From positions 1-34,151 of the forward strand of contig JAFGXY010000045.1 in the NCBI GenBank assembly GCA_016936395.1: a DNA stretch of 34,151 bases. The letters are read 5' to 3'. The notes under the pieces are model-generated. The model was given only the letters and a program-made list of their open reading frames with translations, was not told the DNA's origin and searched no databases. The stretch comes from Paracoccaceae bacterium. Its GTDB lineage: Bacteria > Pseudomonadota > Alphaproteobacteria > Rhodobacterales > Rhodobacteraceae. Both the position numbers and the translations under genes were made by a program. Shown here one piece after another: positions 1 to 8,144 of this stretch. Position 1 is the stretch's first letter. Every line of letters starts with the position of its first letter.

Positions 1-77
1 CCGTCTGCGACCTCTTCACCGAAGACGAATGCCTCAACTACTTCATCGCCGCAGGATACAAACCCGATTGGGCGTGA
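1..77 (+). mobile_element. C-terminal end of an IS630-family-like transposase (partial)
   Basis: The frame beginning at base 3 reads [14 protein letters not shown], then [10 protein letters not shown], then TGA at 75-77. A CDLFTxDECxNYFxxAGY tail is typical of the end of IS630-family transposases (DDE superfamily, cut-and-paste transposition at TA sites). Only 24 residues lie in the window, so the catalytic triad and the left end cannot be checked. No right terminal inverted repeat can be identified between 78 and 190 without the other end. It could equally be a decayed remnant. The family call rests on recall of the tail motif. Confidence 0.6.
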
Positions 78-190
78 CACGCTCTAAGTCGCGATTATGC
101 CGCCGATGGTCCGGTCCTGCCTCAATTGCCATCTTGGCGGATGACCCAGGGCTTGCTAACGTCGTTGCATCAGCGTTAGTTCAGATTTCC

Positions 191-1027
191 ATGCGCCACA
201 CCCTGCCCATCGCGCCGCAATTCTATGTGACGGCTCCTCAGCCCTGCCCGTATCTTGACGGGCGGATGGAAAGGAAATTGTTCACCGCGTTGCAAGGGGA
301 ACATGCGCAGCGCCTGAATGACACCTTGTCGAAACAGGGGTTCCGGCGCAGCCAGAACGTTCTGTATCGCCCGTCCTGCTCGGAATGTTCGGCCTGTCTG
401 TCGGCGCGGATCAGGGTGGCGGATTTCGCGCCCAGCCGGACCCAGCGCCGGGTGCTGCGCAAGACCGCGCATCTGAAGCGCAACGCCACCAGCCCCTGGG
501 CGACCGAGGACCAGTTCGCGTTGTTCCGGCGCTATCTGGATGCGCGCCATGCCGATGGCGGCATGGCCGACATGGATATCTTCGAATTTGCCGCGATGAT
601 CGAGGAAACCCCGATCAAAAGCCGGGTGATCGAATACACCCGCCCTCAGGCCGACGGCGACCGAGCCCGTGCCCTGGCGGCAGTGTGCCTGACTGATGTA
701 TTTGATGATGGCCTGTCGATGGTCTACAGCTTTTACGACCCGGTTATGGTGGACCTCAGCCTTGGGACGTATCTGATCCTTGACCATATCGCGATCGCGC
801 GCGAGGCGGGGCTGCCTTACGTCTATCTTGGCTATTGGGTGCCCGGCAGCCGCAAGATGGGGTATAAATCCGGGTTCTCGGCGCTGGAGATCTACAAGGG
901 CGGCCGCTGGCAGGAGTTGGGCGATCCGGCCGCACACCGGGCCGAGTTGCACCCCTTGTCGATGGACCCGATTGCCGAACAGGTCGCCCGCATCAGCCTG
1001 CCCGAGGCTCGCCCGCACCGGGACTGA
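191..1027 (+). CDS. bpt: Leucyl/arginyl-tRNA--protein transferase (Bpt/Ate family)
   Basis: This enzyme moves an amino acid from aminoacyl-tRNA to the N-terminus of proteins starting with an acidic residue, marking them for ClpS/ClpAP degradation by the cytosolic N-end rule pathway. The 278-residue product begins [14 protein letters not shown]. It carries the cysteine-rich N-terminal block with [11 protein letters not shown] near residue 20 and [16 protein letters not shown] near residues 58-73. The C-terminal GNAT-like half has [16 protein letters not shown] and [17 protein letters not shown]. The frame is open back to base 29, but the upstream codons are not family-like, so the ATG at 191 was chosen. 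Bpt enzymes prefer leucine on Asp/Glu ends and eukaryote-type Ate prefers arginine; proteobacterial versions of this length are usually Bpt. It is followed after 99 bases by the sufT-like gene, which has its own putative promoter. Confidence 0.9.
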   Translation: MRHTLPIAPQFYVTAPQPCPYLDGRMERKLFTALQGEHAQRLNDTLSKQGFRRSQNVLYRPSCSECSACLSARIRVADFAPSRTQRRVLRKTAHLKRNATSPWATEDQFALFRRYLDARHADGGMADMDIFEFAAMIEETPIKSRVIEYTRPQADGDRARALAAVCLTDVFDDGLSMVYSFYDPVMVDLSLGTYLILDHIAIAREAGLPYVYLGYWVPGSRKMGYKSGFSALEIYKGGRWQELGDPAAHRAELHPLSMDPIAEQVARISLPEARPHRD

Positions 1028-1070
1028 CGGGCGCCGTCCATCCTGCCCCGTTCAGCCCTCTTCAGCACAC

Positions 1071-1099
1071 TGGACGAACCGCGCAGTATTCCCTATATA
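1071..1099 (+). promoter_or_regulatory. Putative sigma-70 promoter of the sufT-like gene
   Basis: TGGACG at 1071-1076 and TATATA at 1094-1099 are separated by 17 bases. They lie about 28 bases before the ATG at 1127, which has GAGG at 1118-1121 as ribosome binding site. The region is AT-rich compared with its surroundings. Seen by eye only. Confidence 0.45.
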
Positions 1100-1126
1100 A
1101 TCCCTCAACAAACGCATGAGGTCGGA

Positions 1127-1486
1127 ATGAACAGCCAAGCAGATGTCGAGGGCACCCCGCTGATCAAGCCCTCATCCACGGACCACCCGCTGTATGACAG
1201 CGTGGTCGAGGCTTGCCGTTCGGTGTTCGACCCGGAAATTCCGGTCAGCGTCTTTGACCTTGGCCTGATCTACACCATCGAGATTGACGCCGAAAACGCC
1301 GTGTCCGTCATCATGACGCTGACCGCACCCGGTTGCCCGGTGGCCGGTGAAATGCCCGGTTGGGTGGCCGATGCGATCGAGCCGTTGCCCGGTGTCAAGC
1401 AGGTCGATGTCGCCCTGACCTTCGAGCCGATGTGGGGCATGGAAATGATGAGCGACGAAGCCAAGCTGGAGCTTGGCTTCATGTAA
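1127..1486 (+). CDS. sufT: SufT-like MIP18/DUF59 iron-sulfur assembly protein
   Basis: This 119-residue protein is one MIP18 (DUF59) domain. Family hallmarks are SVFDPEIPVSVFDLGLIY (about residues 32-49), the TLTAPGCPVAGEMPG segment with its conserved Cys (about residues 65-79), and the VDVALTFEPMWGMEMMS block. The C-terminal SDEAKLELGFM is typical of SUF-linked members in alphaproteobacteria. SufT proteins act in maturation of Fe-S proteins in the cytosol, probably helping cluster transfer to apo-targets. The sufA-like carrier gene starts 69 bases downstream on the same strand, which supports the SUF assignment and a shared transcript. The rest of the suf operon (sufBCDS) is not in the window, so the operon either ends here or has been split, possibly by the transposase remnant at the window edge. 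Confidence 0.87.
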   Translation: MNSQADVEGTPLIKPSSTDHPLYDSVVEACRSVFDPEIPVSVFDLGLIYTIEIDAENAVSVIMTLTAPGCPVAGEMPGWVADAIEPLPGVKQVDVALTFEPMWGMEMMSDEAKLELGFM

Positions 1487-1555
1487 ATCCGGCATGGCTT
1501 GAGAAAGTCATCTGTCGGACATATATTTGCGGCACCCAAGGCAAGGACGACGCCC

Positions 1556-1915
1556 ATGTTCGGCATTCCCGGCAAAGCTGCTGTGACCATGACCCCCGCC
1601 GCCGCGGCCCAGATCGCGCGGCTGATGCAGAAAGACGGCCGTCAGGGCCTGCGGATCGGGGTCAAGAAGGGCGGATGCGCCGGTATGGAATACACCATGG
1701 CCTATGTGTCCGAGGTTGACCCGCTGGACGCGGTGGTGGAACAGGATGGCGCGCGGGTGATGATTGCCCCGATGGCGCAGATGTTTCTGATCGGCACCGA
1801 GATCGACTATGAGGTCGATCTGCTGCACGCCGGGTTCAAGTTCCGCAACCCCAATGTGGCCGAGGCCTGTGGCTGCGGCGAATCGATCAAGTTCAAGGAC
1901 CAGCCCGCCGCCTGA
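1556..1915 (+). CDS. sufA: A-type iron-sulfur carrier (SufA/IscA/HesB family)
   Basis: The 119-residue product is an A-type carrier that holds an Fe-S cluster and passes it to target proteins. The three conserved cysteines are present: one in KKGGCAGMEY (about residue 43) and two in the C-terminal EACGCGESIKF. The order MTPAAAAQIARLM, then LRIGVKKGGCAG, then GFKFRNPNVAEACGCG matches the HesB/IscA fold. The frame is open from 1499, but the family-like start is the ATG at 1556 (MFGIPGKAAVTMTPAA). The close sufT-like neighbour suggests SufA rather than IscA or ErpA. A hairpin with a T-run follows the stop codon and separates it from the convergent lipoprotein gene. Confidence 0.9.
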   Translation: MFGIPGKAAVTMTPAAAAQIARLMQKDGRQGLRIGVKKGGCAGMEYTMAYVSEVDPLDAVVEQDGARVMIAPMAQMFLIGTEIDYEVDLLHAGFKFRNPNVAEACGCGESIKFKDQPAA

Positions 1916-1946
1916 TGGCGCGGCGCGCGGGTTTGCCGATCAGACG

Positions 1947-1975
1947 AGGGCGCGGTTGCGCCCTTGCCGTTTTTT
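1947..1975 (+). terminator. Rho-independent terminator after the sufA-like gene
   Basis: AGGGCGC (1947-1953) and GCGCCCT (1958-1964) form a 7-bp stem with a 4-base loop. Six Ts follow at 1970-1975 after a short spacer. It ends the plus-strand transcript and lies just past the end of the convergent minus-strand gene. Confidence 0.55.
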
Positions 1976-1978
1976 CGG

Positions 1979-3178
1979 TCATTGCAGAAAGCCGACCGGA
2001 TCGGCGCTTTCCACACCGCGGCGCACCTCGAAATGCAGGAAAGACGGCGTGGCCGCGCGGACCTTGGCGATGGTCTGGCCACGGCTGACCTTGTCGCCCT
2101 TTTTCACGGTTATCGCATCCACCCCGGCATAGACCGTCAGCAGATTGTCGGCATGGCGGACCACGATGATCGGGGTCTGGTCGGTGTCCTTGGTGATGGC
2201 GGCGACGGTGCCATCGGTGGCGGCTTTGACCGCCGTTCCGGCCGGGGCTGAGATGTCGATCCCGTCGTTGCGGCCCTTGGCATAGGGGCGGATGATCGCG
2301 CCTTGCACCGGCATCACCATCTTGGATGAGGTGCTGCGCTGTGCGCCCAGATTGGGCGAGGCGGGGGTTTCCTTCGGTTTGCTGGCCGCAGGCGCGGGCT
2401 TTTCGGCGGGCAAGGGTTTGGTGGCCGAAGGCGGTGTCGGCGTCGGCGAACCGCTGCCGGGGGTGGTGACGGCGGTCTGGTTGCTGCGCGGGGCCGCAGC
2501 AGAGGCCACGGGAATGATCAGATACTGGCCTTCGCGCACATCAAGGTCGGGGCCAAGCCCGTTCCATTCGCCCAGCGACTTGGCCGAGACATTGTAGGTG
2601 CGGGCGATCGAAAACGCAGTTTCGCCGCGCCGCACCTGATGGCGCACCGGCTCGCCGCCGACGCGCGGCGTGATGGTGGCGGGCGGCGTGGGCGCGCCGA
2701 CGCGGTCAAGCGCCGTGGTGGCGATGGATGACACGTCGACCGACGATGGCGTGGCCCCCGCAACCGAACCGCCGCCGGCCACGACCGTGCCGCCAGCGTC
2801 CACCCGGCGCGGCAGGGCAAGGATTTCGCCGTCGCGCAGCGGGTCGGTCGGGATGATGGCGTTGTAGCGGGCCAACTCGTCGGCCCCGATGCCCACCCGT
2901 GCCGCCACCGAGGCCACGGTATCGCCGCGCCGGGCGACCGCCACCTGATAGCCCGGATACGAGATCACGCCGCGCGCATCGGCTGCGGGGCGGCGTTCGG
3001 TGGCCTGTTGGGCGGCATCGGTGGTGTCCAGCACGCCGGGGCCGCCGCGAAAATCCCAGTCCAGCCCGCCCAGTGGCTTGCCGCCGGTCGTGGGCGCGCA
3101 GGCCGACAGCAAAAGTGCGCTACCAAGCCACAGGATCAGGGGGCCGGGGGCCATGATGGCCTTGGGAATATGGGTCAT
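1979..3178 (-). CDS. NlpD/EnvC-like lipoprotein: two LysM domains plus degenerate LytM (M23) domain
   Basis: The 399-residue protein starts with a lipoprotein signal (LLLSAC, lipid-modified Cys at residue 27). Two LysM peptidoglycan-binding repeats follow, one around VARRGDTVASVAARVG and one around VRRGETAFSIARTYNV. After a Pro/Thr/Ala-rich linker comes a C-terminal M23 domain. The zinc ligands of active LytM enzymes appear lost: the first His is Asn in GRNDGIDIS and the Ala-His pair is Ala-Gly in VYAGVDA, leaving a single His in LHFEVRRG. This matches NlpD and EnvC, which activate amidases rather than cut peptidoglycan themselves. It lies downstream of surE and pcm, the classic surE-pcm-nlpD order. 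An AGAGG ribosome site precedes the ATG. The likely role is activation of an AmiC-type amidase in cell division, by homology only. Confidence 0.85.
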   Translation of the reverse strand: MTHIPKAIMAPGPLILWLGSALLLSACAPTTGGKPLGGLDWDFRGGPGVLDTTDAAQQATERRPAADARGVISYPGYQVAVARRGDTVASVAARVGIGADELARYNAIIPTDPLRDGEILALPRRVDAGGTVVAGGGSVAGATPSSVDVSSIATTALDRVGAPTPPATITPRVGGEPVRHQVRRGETAFSIARTYNVSAKSLGEWNGLGPDLDVREGQYLIIPVASAAAPRSNQTAVTTPGSGSPTPTPPSATKPLPAEKPAPAASKPKETPASPNLGAQRSTSSKMVMPVQGAIIRPYAKGRNDGIDISAPAGTAVKAATDGTVAAITKDTDQTPIIVVRHADNLLTVYAGVDAITVKKGDKVSRGQTIAKVRAATPSFLHFEVRRGVESADPVGFLQ

Positions 3179-3264
3179 ACTCTGCCTCTTTACTTGTCGG
3201 GCGGTGTTCCCCGCCTTGATTTACGCCTTGAAAACCCGGTCGGCTTCCGACCGTTCCCCCAGTG

Positions 3265-3930
3265 TCATTCCGTGCCCATGCCTTCTACCAACGGCACAAA
3301 GCGCACCGGGCGAAGCTCTTCATAGTCATAGCCGGTCTGGCCGCGTGTCACCTTGATCAGGCTTTGCACCGTATCGGACTGGCCCACAGGCACAACCATG
3401 ATACCCCCGATCTTCAACTGCGCCAAGAGGGGGCCGGGCGGGTCTTCGGCGGCGGCGGTCACGATGATGCGGTCAAACGGGGCCTGATCCGGCAGGCCAA
3501 AGCTGCCATCGGCGGAAAAGGCGGTGATGTTGACCAGGCCCAGTTCCTGAAACACGCCCTGCGCTTCGCGCACCAGACGCTTGTGACGGTCCACGGTATA
3601 GACCCTGCGCGCAAGATGGCTGAGGATTGCCGCCTGATAGCCGGAGCCGGTGCCCACCTCCAGCACGGTATCGCGCGGCTCGACACTCAGCGCCTGGGTC
3701 ATCAGCCCAACCACCGAAGGCTGGCTGATGGTCTGGCCGCAGGCAATGGGCAAGGGCATGTCGTCATAGGCGCGTTCGGCAAAATGGCCGCGCACGAACA
3801 GGCCGCGATCCACCCGCTCCATCGCGGTCAGCACGCGGGCATCGGTGACACCTTTCGAGCGCAGGCCAAACAGAAACCGCATCTTGCGCTCGGCCACCGT
3901 CTCGGGTTGGTCGCCGCCCGCTGCCGTCAT
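3265..3930 (-). CDS. pcm: Protein-L-isoaspartate O-methyltransferase
   Basis: Pcm methylates isoaspartyl residues formed by ageing of Asp and Asn, starting repair of damaged proteins. The 221-residue length is usual. The family pattern is clear: the substrate loop ending in [15 protein letters not shown], the SAM-binding motif [15 protein letters not shown], the ribose-binding acidic site in [10 protein letters not shown], and the post-motif [14 protein letters not shown]. The C-terminus ([11 protein letters not shown]) is typical. The start ATG overlaps the surE stop in an ATGA, so the two genes are translationally coupled. The NlpD-like gene follows after 86 bases. Confidence 0.95.
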   Translation of the reverse strand: MTAAGGDQPETVAERKMRFLFGLRSKGVTDARVLTAMERVDRGLFVRGHFAERAYDDMPLPIACGQTISQPSVVGLMTQALSVEPRDTVLEVGTGSGYQAAILSHLARRVYTVDRHKRLVREAQGVFQELGLVNITAFSADGSFGLPDQAPFDRIIVTAAAEDPPGPLLAQLKIGGIMVVPVGQSDTVQSLIKVTRGQTGYDYEELRPVRFVPLVEGMGTE

Positions 3931-4724
3931 GCCAGTTGCACCGATAATTGTGCCGTCAATTGCGCCAGCAGGTCATGCGCGGTCAGATCGGCGCGCATCG
4001 GCGTGACCGAGATATAGCCCTCAAGGTTCACCGCCGCATCGCTGCCGGGCAGGGTGGGGGTGTGCTGCGGCCCGCCCTTGATCCACAGATAGCGCCGCCC
4101 GGTGGGCGAGATGTTGGGTTCGACCGAAAAGGACGTGTCGCGGCGAAAGCCTTGCGGCGCCACCTTCATGCCCTTGACGCGGATCGCAGGCACCGGCGGG
4201 AAGTTGACGTTGTAAAACACCCGGTAATCGTCTTGCGTCCAGATGCCCTTGTCCAACAGCGCCCGGACCACCGCCACGCCATAAGCTGCCGCCGCCTCGA
4301 ACGGGTTGGCCAGATCGTCGGTGTCGGGGCCCAGAAACTGCGACATCGCAATCGCCGGGATGCCTTGCAAGGCCGCTTCCATCGCACCGCCGATGGTGCC
4401 GGAATACAGGGTGTTTTCGGCGGCATTGTTGCCCCGGTTCACGCCCGACAGCACCAGATCGGGCTTGGCGCCTTGCAGCACGTCATACAGGGCGGCCAGC
4501 ACGCAATCGGCCGGGCTGCCCTCGGCGGCATAGCGGCGGGGCGACAGTTTGGCGATCATCATCGGATGGGTATAGCTGATGCAATGGCCGACGCCGGATT
4601 GCTCGAACGCCGGGGCCACGGTCCAGACCTCACCCTGCGGTCCGGCAATTTCGGTCGCGATGGCGGTCAAGGCCTCCAGCCCCGGGGCGTTGATGCCATC
4701 ATCGTTGGTAATCAGAATCCGCAT
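3927..4724 (-). CDS. surE: 5'/3'-nucleotidase SurE
   Basis: SurE is a metal-dependent phosphatase acting on nucleoside monophosphates and possibly short polyphosphate, linked to stationary-phase survival. The 265-residue product starts [15 protein letters not shown], where Asp8 and Asp9 are metal ligands. It continues with [39 protein letters not shown] (Asn ligand in SGVN) and the C-terminal [11 protein letters not shown]. The frame is open upstream to 4865, but those 47 codons are unlike any SurE, so the ATG at 4724 is chosen. It overlaps pcm by four bases. The first gene of a surE-pcm-nlpD-like operon, it is divergent from the pirin gene across about 196 bases with no obvious operator. Confidence 0.95.
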   Translation of the reverse strand: MRILITNDDGINAPGLEALTAIATEIAGPQGEVWTVAPAFEQSGVGHCISYTHPMMIAKLSPRRYAAEGSPADCVLAALYDVLQGAKPDLVLSGVNRGNNAAENTLYSGTIGGAMEAALQGIPAIAMSQFLGPDTDDLANPFEAAAAYGVAVVRALLDKGIWTQDDYRVFYNVNFPPVPAIRVKGMKVAPQGFRRDTSFSVEPNISPTGRRYLWIKGGPQHTPTLPGSDAAVNLEGYISVTPMRADLTAHDLLAQLTAQLSVQLA

Positions 4725-4920
4725 GAAAACCGTCCTTTTGCCCTGCTTAGACGAGGGGCAGGCGGGCGGCAAGCACGATGGCGGCATAGCGCGTGGCTTT
4801 GGGCAGGATGGCCAGCACCCGATGCGGCGTGATCGCGCATCAGCGCACAACCCGCGCGCGGGCATGGCCGGGTGACGCGTCGGGGGCGCACCCTTATCTT
4901 TGGATTAAAGGAGACACCCG

Positions 4921-5859
4921 ATGAGCTGGAACCCCGTGCTGGATCCGTCGATCCCGATCGGCGACGCCGTTGATGCCATTGAAACCGTGATCGTGCCGCG
5001 CGCCCGTGACCTTGGCGGCTTTGAGGTGCGCCGGGCGCTGCCGTCGGTGCAACGCCAGATGGTCGGCCCGTTCATTTTCTTTGACCAGATTGGCCCAGCC
5101 GAGTTTCTGACCGGCCGCGGCATCGACGTGCGGCCGCATCCGCATATCGGGCTGGGCACCGTCACCTACCTGATGCGCGGCCGCATCCACCACCGCGACA
5201 GCCTTGGCACCGACGCCTGGATCGAACCGGGTGCGGTGAACTGGATGCTGGCGGGGCAGGGCATCACCCATTCCGAACGGCAGGATGGCGCGATCCGCCA
5301 CGCCCCGCACGATCTGTTTGGCCTGCAAACCTGGCTGGCGCTGCCCCGCGCGATGGAGGATGACCCCGCCGCCTTTGTGCATGCCGGCAAGGCCGATCTG
5401 CCGGAATTGGAGGGCGAAGGCAAACAGGTGCGGCTGATCCTTGGCACCGCTTACGGCGAAACCGCGCCGATTTCGGTCGGGTTCGAGGTGTTTTATGCCG
5501 ATGCCCGTCTGGCACCGGGGGCGGCGATCCCGATGCCGGATGACCATGAGGACCGCGGCGCCTATGTGCTGGCGGGCAGCGTCAGCGTGGGCGGCCAAGA
5601 CTTTGACGCGGGCCGCATGCTGGTGTTTCGCCCCGGCGACCGCATCTCGCTGAGGGCGGGCGATCAGGGCGCGCGGGTCATGCTTTTGGGTGGGGCCACG
5701 ATGGATGGGCCACGCCATATCTGGTGGAACTTTGTTGCGTCATCGCGCGACCGCGTCGACGCCGCGCGTGAGGCGTGGCGGGCGGGCGACTGGGCGCATG
5801 GCCGGTTTCAACTGCCGCCCGAGGACGCCGCCGAGTTCATCCCCGCGCCCGACCCCTAG
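4921..5859 (+). CDS. Pirin family protein
   Basis: The 312-residue protein is a bicupin pirin. The N-terminal cupin has the metal site: two His in RPHPHIGLGTVTYL, His in HRDSLG and the Glu of GITHSERQD. The C-terminal cupin has FRPGDRISLRAG and a GGATMDGPRHIWWNFVASS ending that is typical of bacterial pirins. Some family members have quercetinase activity, others act as redox-dependent regulators, so the substrate cannot be told from sequence. AAAGGAG at 4907-4913 is a good ribosome site for the ATG at 4921. The TAG stop (5857-5859) lies in a CTAG that also holds the stop of the convergent deacetylase gene. Confidence 0.92.
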   Translation: MSWNPVLDPSIPIGDAVDAIETVIVPRARDLGGFEVRRALPSVQRQMVGPFIFFDQIGPAEFLTGRGIDVRPHPHIGLGTVTYLMRGRIHHRDSLGTDAWIEPGAVNWMLAGQGITHSERQDGAIRHAPHDLFGLQTWLALPRAMEDDPAAFVHAGKADLPELEGEGKQVRLILGTAYGETAPISVGFEVFYADARLAPGAAIPMPDDHEDRGAYVLAGSVSVGGQDFDAGRMLVFRPGDRISLRAGDQGARVMLLGGATMDGPRHIWWNFVASSRDRVDAAREAWRAGDWAHGRFQLPPEDAAEFIPAPDP

Positions 5860-6665
5860 GCCCCGGGTGCGGCGATCTGCCGGAACCTGCGGTTTTGCCA
5901 GCGGGGCCAGCCGATGATCTCGGAGACCGAGGTCAGCCGCAACCCGCGCCCGATCAGGCCATTGAGCGTTGACGGCATCGCCTCGACGGTGCCCCAATGA
6001 ATGTCATGGCTCAGGATGATCGAGCCCTGATGGCTGCCGGCAAGAATGCGCTGCGCCACCAGCGCCGCACCGGGGCGTTTCCAGTCCCGCGGGTCCACAT
6101 CCCACAAGATGGATGGCAGCTTGCGCACGCCGTGCTGCATCCGGCGCTGACGCTGGGAAAAGGCGCCATAGGGTGGGCGGAAGGTCACCGGTGGCCGTCC
6201 GGTGGCATGCCAGATCGCCATCGACGTGCGGTCGATCTGTGACAGCACTGCCGTATCGGAATACCCGCTCAGGTTGGGGTGTGACCAACTATGGTTGCCG
6301 ATCTCATGGCCTTCTTCGGCAATGCGTGCCGCCAGCTTTGGCTTGGTCGCCACGCGCTCACCGATCACATAGAAGGTCGCGCGGGCCTTTTGTTCGCGCA
6401 GCATGTCCAGCAAGCGCGGCGTGTTTTTCGGATGCGGGCCATCGTCAAAGGTCAGCGCGACCAGCGGTTGCGAGGTGCGGACCGAGGCGATTGTCGAAGG
6501 CTCGCGTCCGACCATATCCTTGGGCAATGCGATGGCGGGTTGGGCTTCAGCGTCACCGGGCAAGGCGGGCGCCAGCACTGCGGCCAGACCAAAGCCCAGG
6601 ACAGCCCGCCGCGGCATCAGCGCATCGGTCCCACCGAAGGGCTGGGGAAGAATACCGTTTGTCAT
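5856..6665 (-). CDS. Polysaccharide deacetylase (NodB-homology) with Tat-like signal
   Basis: The 269-residue product contains a NodB-type carbohydrate esterase 4 domain: VALTFDDGPHPKNT (catalytic and metal Asp), GNHSWSHPNLSG (two metal His), FRPPYGAFS and ILSHDIHWGTVEAM. Such enzymes remove acetyl groups from N-acetylated sugars of peptidoglycan, chitin-like or exopolysaccharide chains. MPRRAVLGFGLAAVLAPALP at residues 17-36 looks like a twin-arginine signal, so export to the periplasm is likely. The ATG at 6665 has GAGG four bases upstream and a putative promoter 40 bases before it; the internal ATG at 6617 has no ribosome site. The stop overlaps that of pirin (CTAG at 5856-5859). The exact substrate is unknown. 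Confidence 0.88.
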   Translation of the reverse strand: MTNGILPQPFGGTDALMPRRAVLGFGLAAVLAPALPGDAEAQPAIALPKDMVGREPSTIASVRTSQPLVALTFDDGPHPKNTPRLLDMLREQKARATFYVIGERVATKPKLAARIAEEGHEIGNHSWSHPNLSGYSDTAVLSQIDRTSMAIWHATGRPPVTFRPPYGAFSQRQRRMQHGVRKLPSILWDVDPRDWKRPGAALVAQRILAGSHQGSIILSHDIHWGTVEAMPSTLNGLIGRGLRLTSVSEIIGWPRWQNRRFRQIAAPGA

Positions 6666-6712
6666 AAATCCTCAATAAATCAGTAACTTGGCAGAAAACG
6701 CGCAAACAATTG

Positions 6713-6741
6713 ATTATCGCCGCCAAGCGCCGCGCGAGCAA
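6713..6741 (-). promoter_or_regulatory. Putative promoter of the polysaccharide deacetylase gene
   Basis: On the minus strand TTGCTC (6741-6736) and GATAAT (6718-6713) are separated by 17 bases. A start point near 6706 would leave about a 40-base leader before the ATG at 6665. Found by eye. Confidence 0.45.
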
Positions 6742-6932
6742 GTGATTTCTGGCACCCAGCCCCAAGCACGGTGAACGCTTCCCACCCGTGGTGGCTGTTG
6801 CGGGTATGGTCCGCAATCTGTGGCCCCGTTCGGTCGGGGGGGCCAGGCCAAAACCGGCTGGGCCGATGCCGGACGGCGCGCCAGCCGAATCACGCCGCGC
6901 AGACATCGCTAGCGATTTTTCGGCAGCGCCGC
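6742..6932. other. Intergenic stretch without a supported gene
   Basis: Together with 6666-6741 and 6933-7000 this forms a 335-base gap between the deacetylase gene and the first tRNA-Asp. Apart from the two putative promoters at its ends, I see no gene, repeat or RNA. Open frames here have no family-like content. Confidence 0.5.
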
Positions 6933-6961
6933 TTGACGCCCCCCGCGCATCCTCCTAAAAG
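6933..6961 (+). promoter_or_regulatory. Putative promoter of tRNA-Asp copy 1
   Basis: TTGACG (6933-6938) and TAAAAG (6956-6961) are spaced by 17 bases, about 39 bases before the tRNA. The 14-base block CGCTTGACGCCCCC around the -35 element is repeated before the second tRNA-Asp copy, which supports its function. Confidence 0.55.
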
Positions 6962-7000
6962 GCCCCACGCGGCGCTTGGATAGGGCGTTGCGGCAGATGT

Positions 7001-7077
7001 GCGGTGGTAGCTCAGTTGGTTAGAGTACCGGCCTGTCACGCCGGGGGTCGCGGGTTCGAGCCCCGTCCACCGCGCCA
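7001..7077 (+). tRNA. tRNA-Asp (GTC), copy 1
   Basis: A 77-base cloverleaf with CCA encoded. The acceptor stem is GCGGTGG/CCACCGC, the D-arm contains TAGCTCAGTTGGTTAGA, and the anticodon stem-loop CCGGC-CTGTCAC-GCCGG gives anticodon GTC. The T-arm has GGTTCGAGCC. The sequence is identical to the copy at 8530-8606. Confidence 0.97.
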
Positions 7078-7328
7078 TCTGACAAGACGAACCTCTGGGA
7101 ACGGGGCGGTTTGTCGTTTTGACTGGTCGGCATTCACCGTTGGCCTTTGATCGCAACAAAATCCTGTATATACGATGTCCGCCAATTCCGCTTTGGCAGG
7201 GTCGTTGCGGCGGTCTGCCATCACCCGGCCTGCGTCCATCCGGGCGAAAGGCGCATCGCCATCAGTAGCCCGCCCAGCGAAGGCACCGACAATCCATCTG
7301 GCCGTGACTATTGAACAGTGCAAAGCGC
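7078..7328. other. Gap between tRNA-Asp copy 1 and the VPLPA-CTERM gene
   Basis: The 308-base gap to 7385 holds the two terminators annotated here. There is also an AT-rich TATATA at 7167-7172 with TTGATC at 7147-7152, but the 14-base spacing is poor and no credible gene follows. Nothing else was seen. Confidence 0.4.
7086..7120 (+). terminator. Likely terminator after tRNA-Asp copy 1
   Basis: GACGAACC (7086-7093) pairs with GGTTTGTC (7108-7115), including one G-T pair, and is followed by GTTTT. It lies nine bases after the tRNA end. Confidence 0.45.
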
Positions 7329-7363
7329 AACAAAAGACAAAGCGGGCCCGAAGACCCGCTTTG
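7329..7363 (-). terminator. Rho-independent terminator of the first VPLPA-CTERM gene
   Basis: CAAAGCGGG (7338-7346) and CCCGCTTTG (7355-7363) form a perfect 9-bp stem. On the minus strand the stem is followed by TCTTTTGTTG. It lies 22 bases past the stop codon of the minus-strand gene. Confidence 0.8.
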
Positions 7364-7385
7364 CATCACGAATACCGTAGACCGA

Positions 7386-8144
7386 TCAGGCCTGCTTGCG
7401 ACGACGCAGGGCAGCCATGCCCCCCAGAGCGCCCAACAGCAGAAGACCACCCGCCGGAAGCGGAACCGCCGGGGTATCTGGCGGCAGCGACCCTTGGTCC
7501 AGCAGGGCGTAACGAACGTCGCCACCGAACACCAGATATTCGCCGATACCGTTGCCCCAGAATGAAACACTGGTGAAATCGCCACTGTCGTCAAAGGCCG
7601 CGACGAAGATCTCATTCACAAGCGATCCGGTCGTTTGCGATGGGAACAGACCGTCCGAGTAGTCATCCGCCGAAGCGACAAGGATTGGCGCGCCACCGTC
7701 GAACGAGATGTAAAGATCGGTGGTTGGATCAAGGCAGCAGGTTGCCCAATCGCCAACTTCAAAGCCCACAGCGTTGACCGCAGACCCAAAGGTCAGCGTC
7801 ACGCCGCTGTTGAAGTAGTCCATCGGGTCGGTGCGCGGATACGAACCGCCGCCAGCGGGGTCGATGCTGACGACCTCGCCACTCATCGTGCCGTAGGTGG
7901 TCGGAGAGAGACTGCCACCACCGTTGCGGGTGATCACATAGTCGCCTCGATCAATCGAGGTGCCAAAACTAAGGCCACCCCAGACGTCGTTGTCTACCGT
8001 GCCGCCCGCCGCGGCGACGGTCAGGTCGAAAGCACTGCGGCCGCCGGCGATATCGTCAAACACGGTGACAATGGTCGCATGGGCTGCTGCCGTGGAAACC
8101 ACGCCCAAGGCTGTGGCTGCAAGCATCGTCCCAATCAAGTTCAT
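7386..8144 (-). CDS. Secreted protein with VPLPA-CTERM sorting signal (1)
   Basis: The 252-residue product has an N-terminal signal peptide (MNLIGTMLAATALGVVSTAAAHA). A Gly/Ser/Asp-rich extracellular body follows, and the tripartite C-terminal signal AVPLPAGG-LLLLGALGGMAAL-RRRKQA: VPLPA motif, hydrophobic helix, basic tail. This is the Rhodobacterales version of PEP-CTERM, read by an exosortase that removes the tail during export to the cell surface. The body has Trp and Cys-Cys features (VGDWATCCLDPTTDLYISFDGG) and resembles beta-sandwich PEP-CTERM proteins, but I recognise no enzyme. A strong AGGAGG lies eight bases before the ATG. The gene sits between two identical tRNA-Asp genes. A second VPLPA-CTERM gene is at 27916-28494; no exosortase is in the window. 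Surface or biofilm function is inference. Confidence 0.85.
   Translation of the reverse strand: MNLIGTMLAATALGVVSTAAAHATIVTVFDDIAGGRSAFDLTVAAAGGTVDNDVWGGLSFGTSIDRGDYVITRNGGGSLSPTTYGTMSGEVVSIDPAGGGSYPRTDPMDYFNSGVTLTFGSAVNAVGFEVGDWATCCLDPTTDLYISFDGGAPILVASADDYSDGLFPSQTTGSLVNEIFVAAFDDSGDFTSVSFWGNGIGEYLVFGGDVRYALLDQGSLPPDTPAVPLPAGGLLLLGALGGMAALRRRKQA

Noticed and set aside
155..180. Imperfect hairpin CTAACG/CGTTAG before bpt
   Set aside because: Only six base pairs with a 12-base loop; could be chance, and no link to a terminal repeat of the transposon can be shown.
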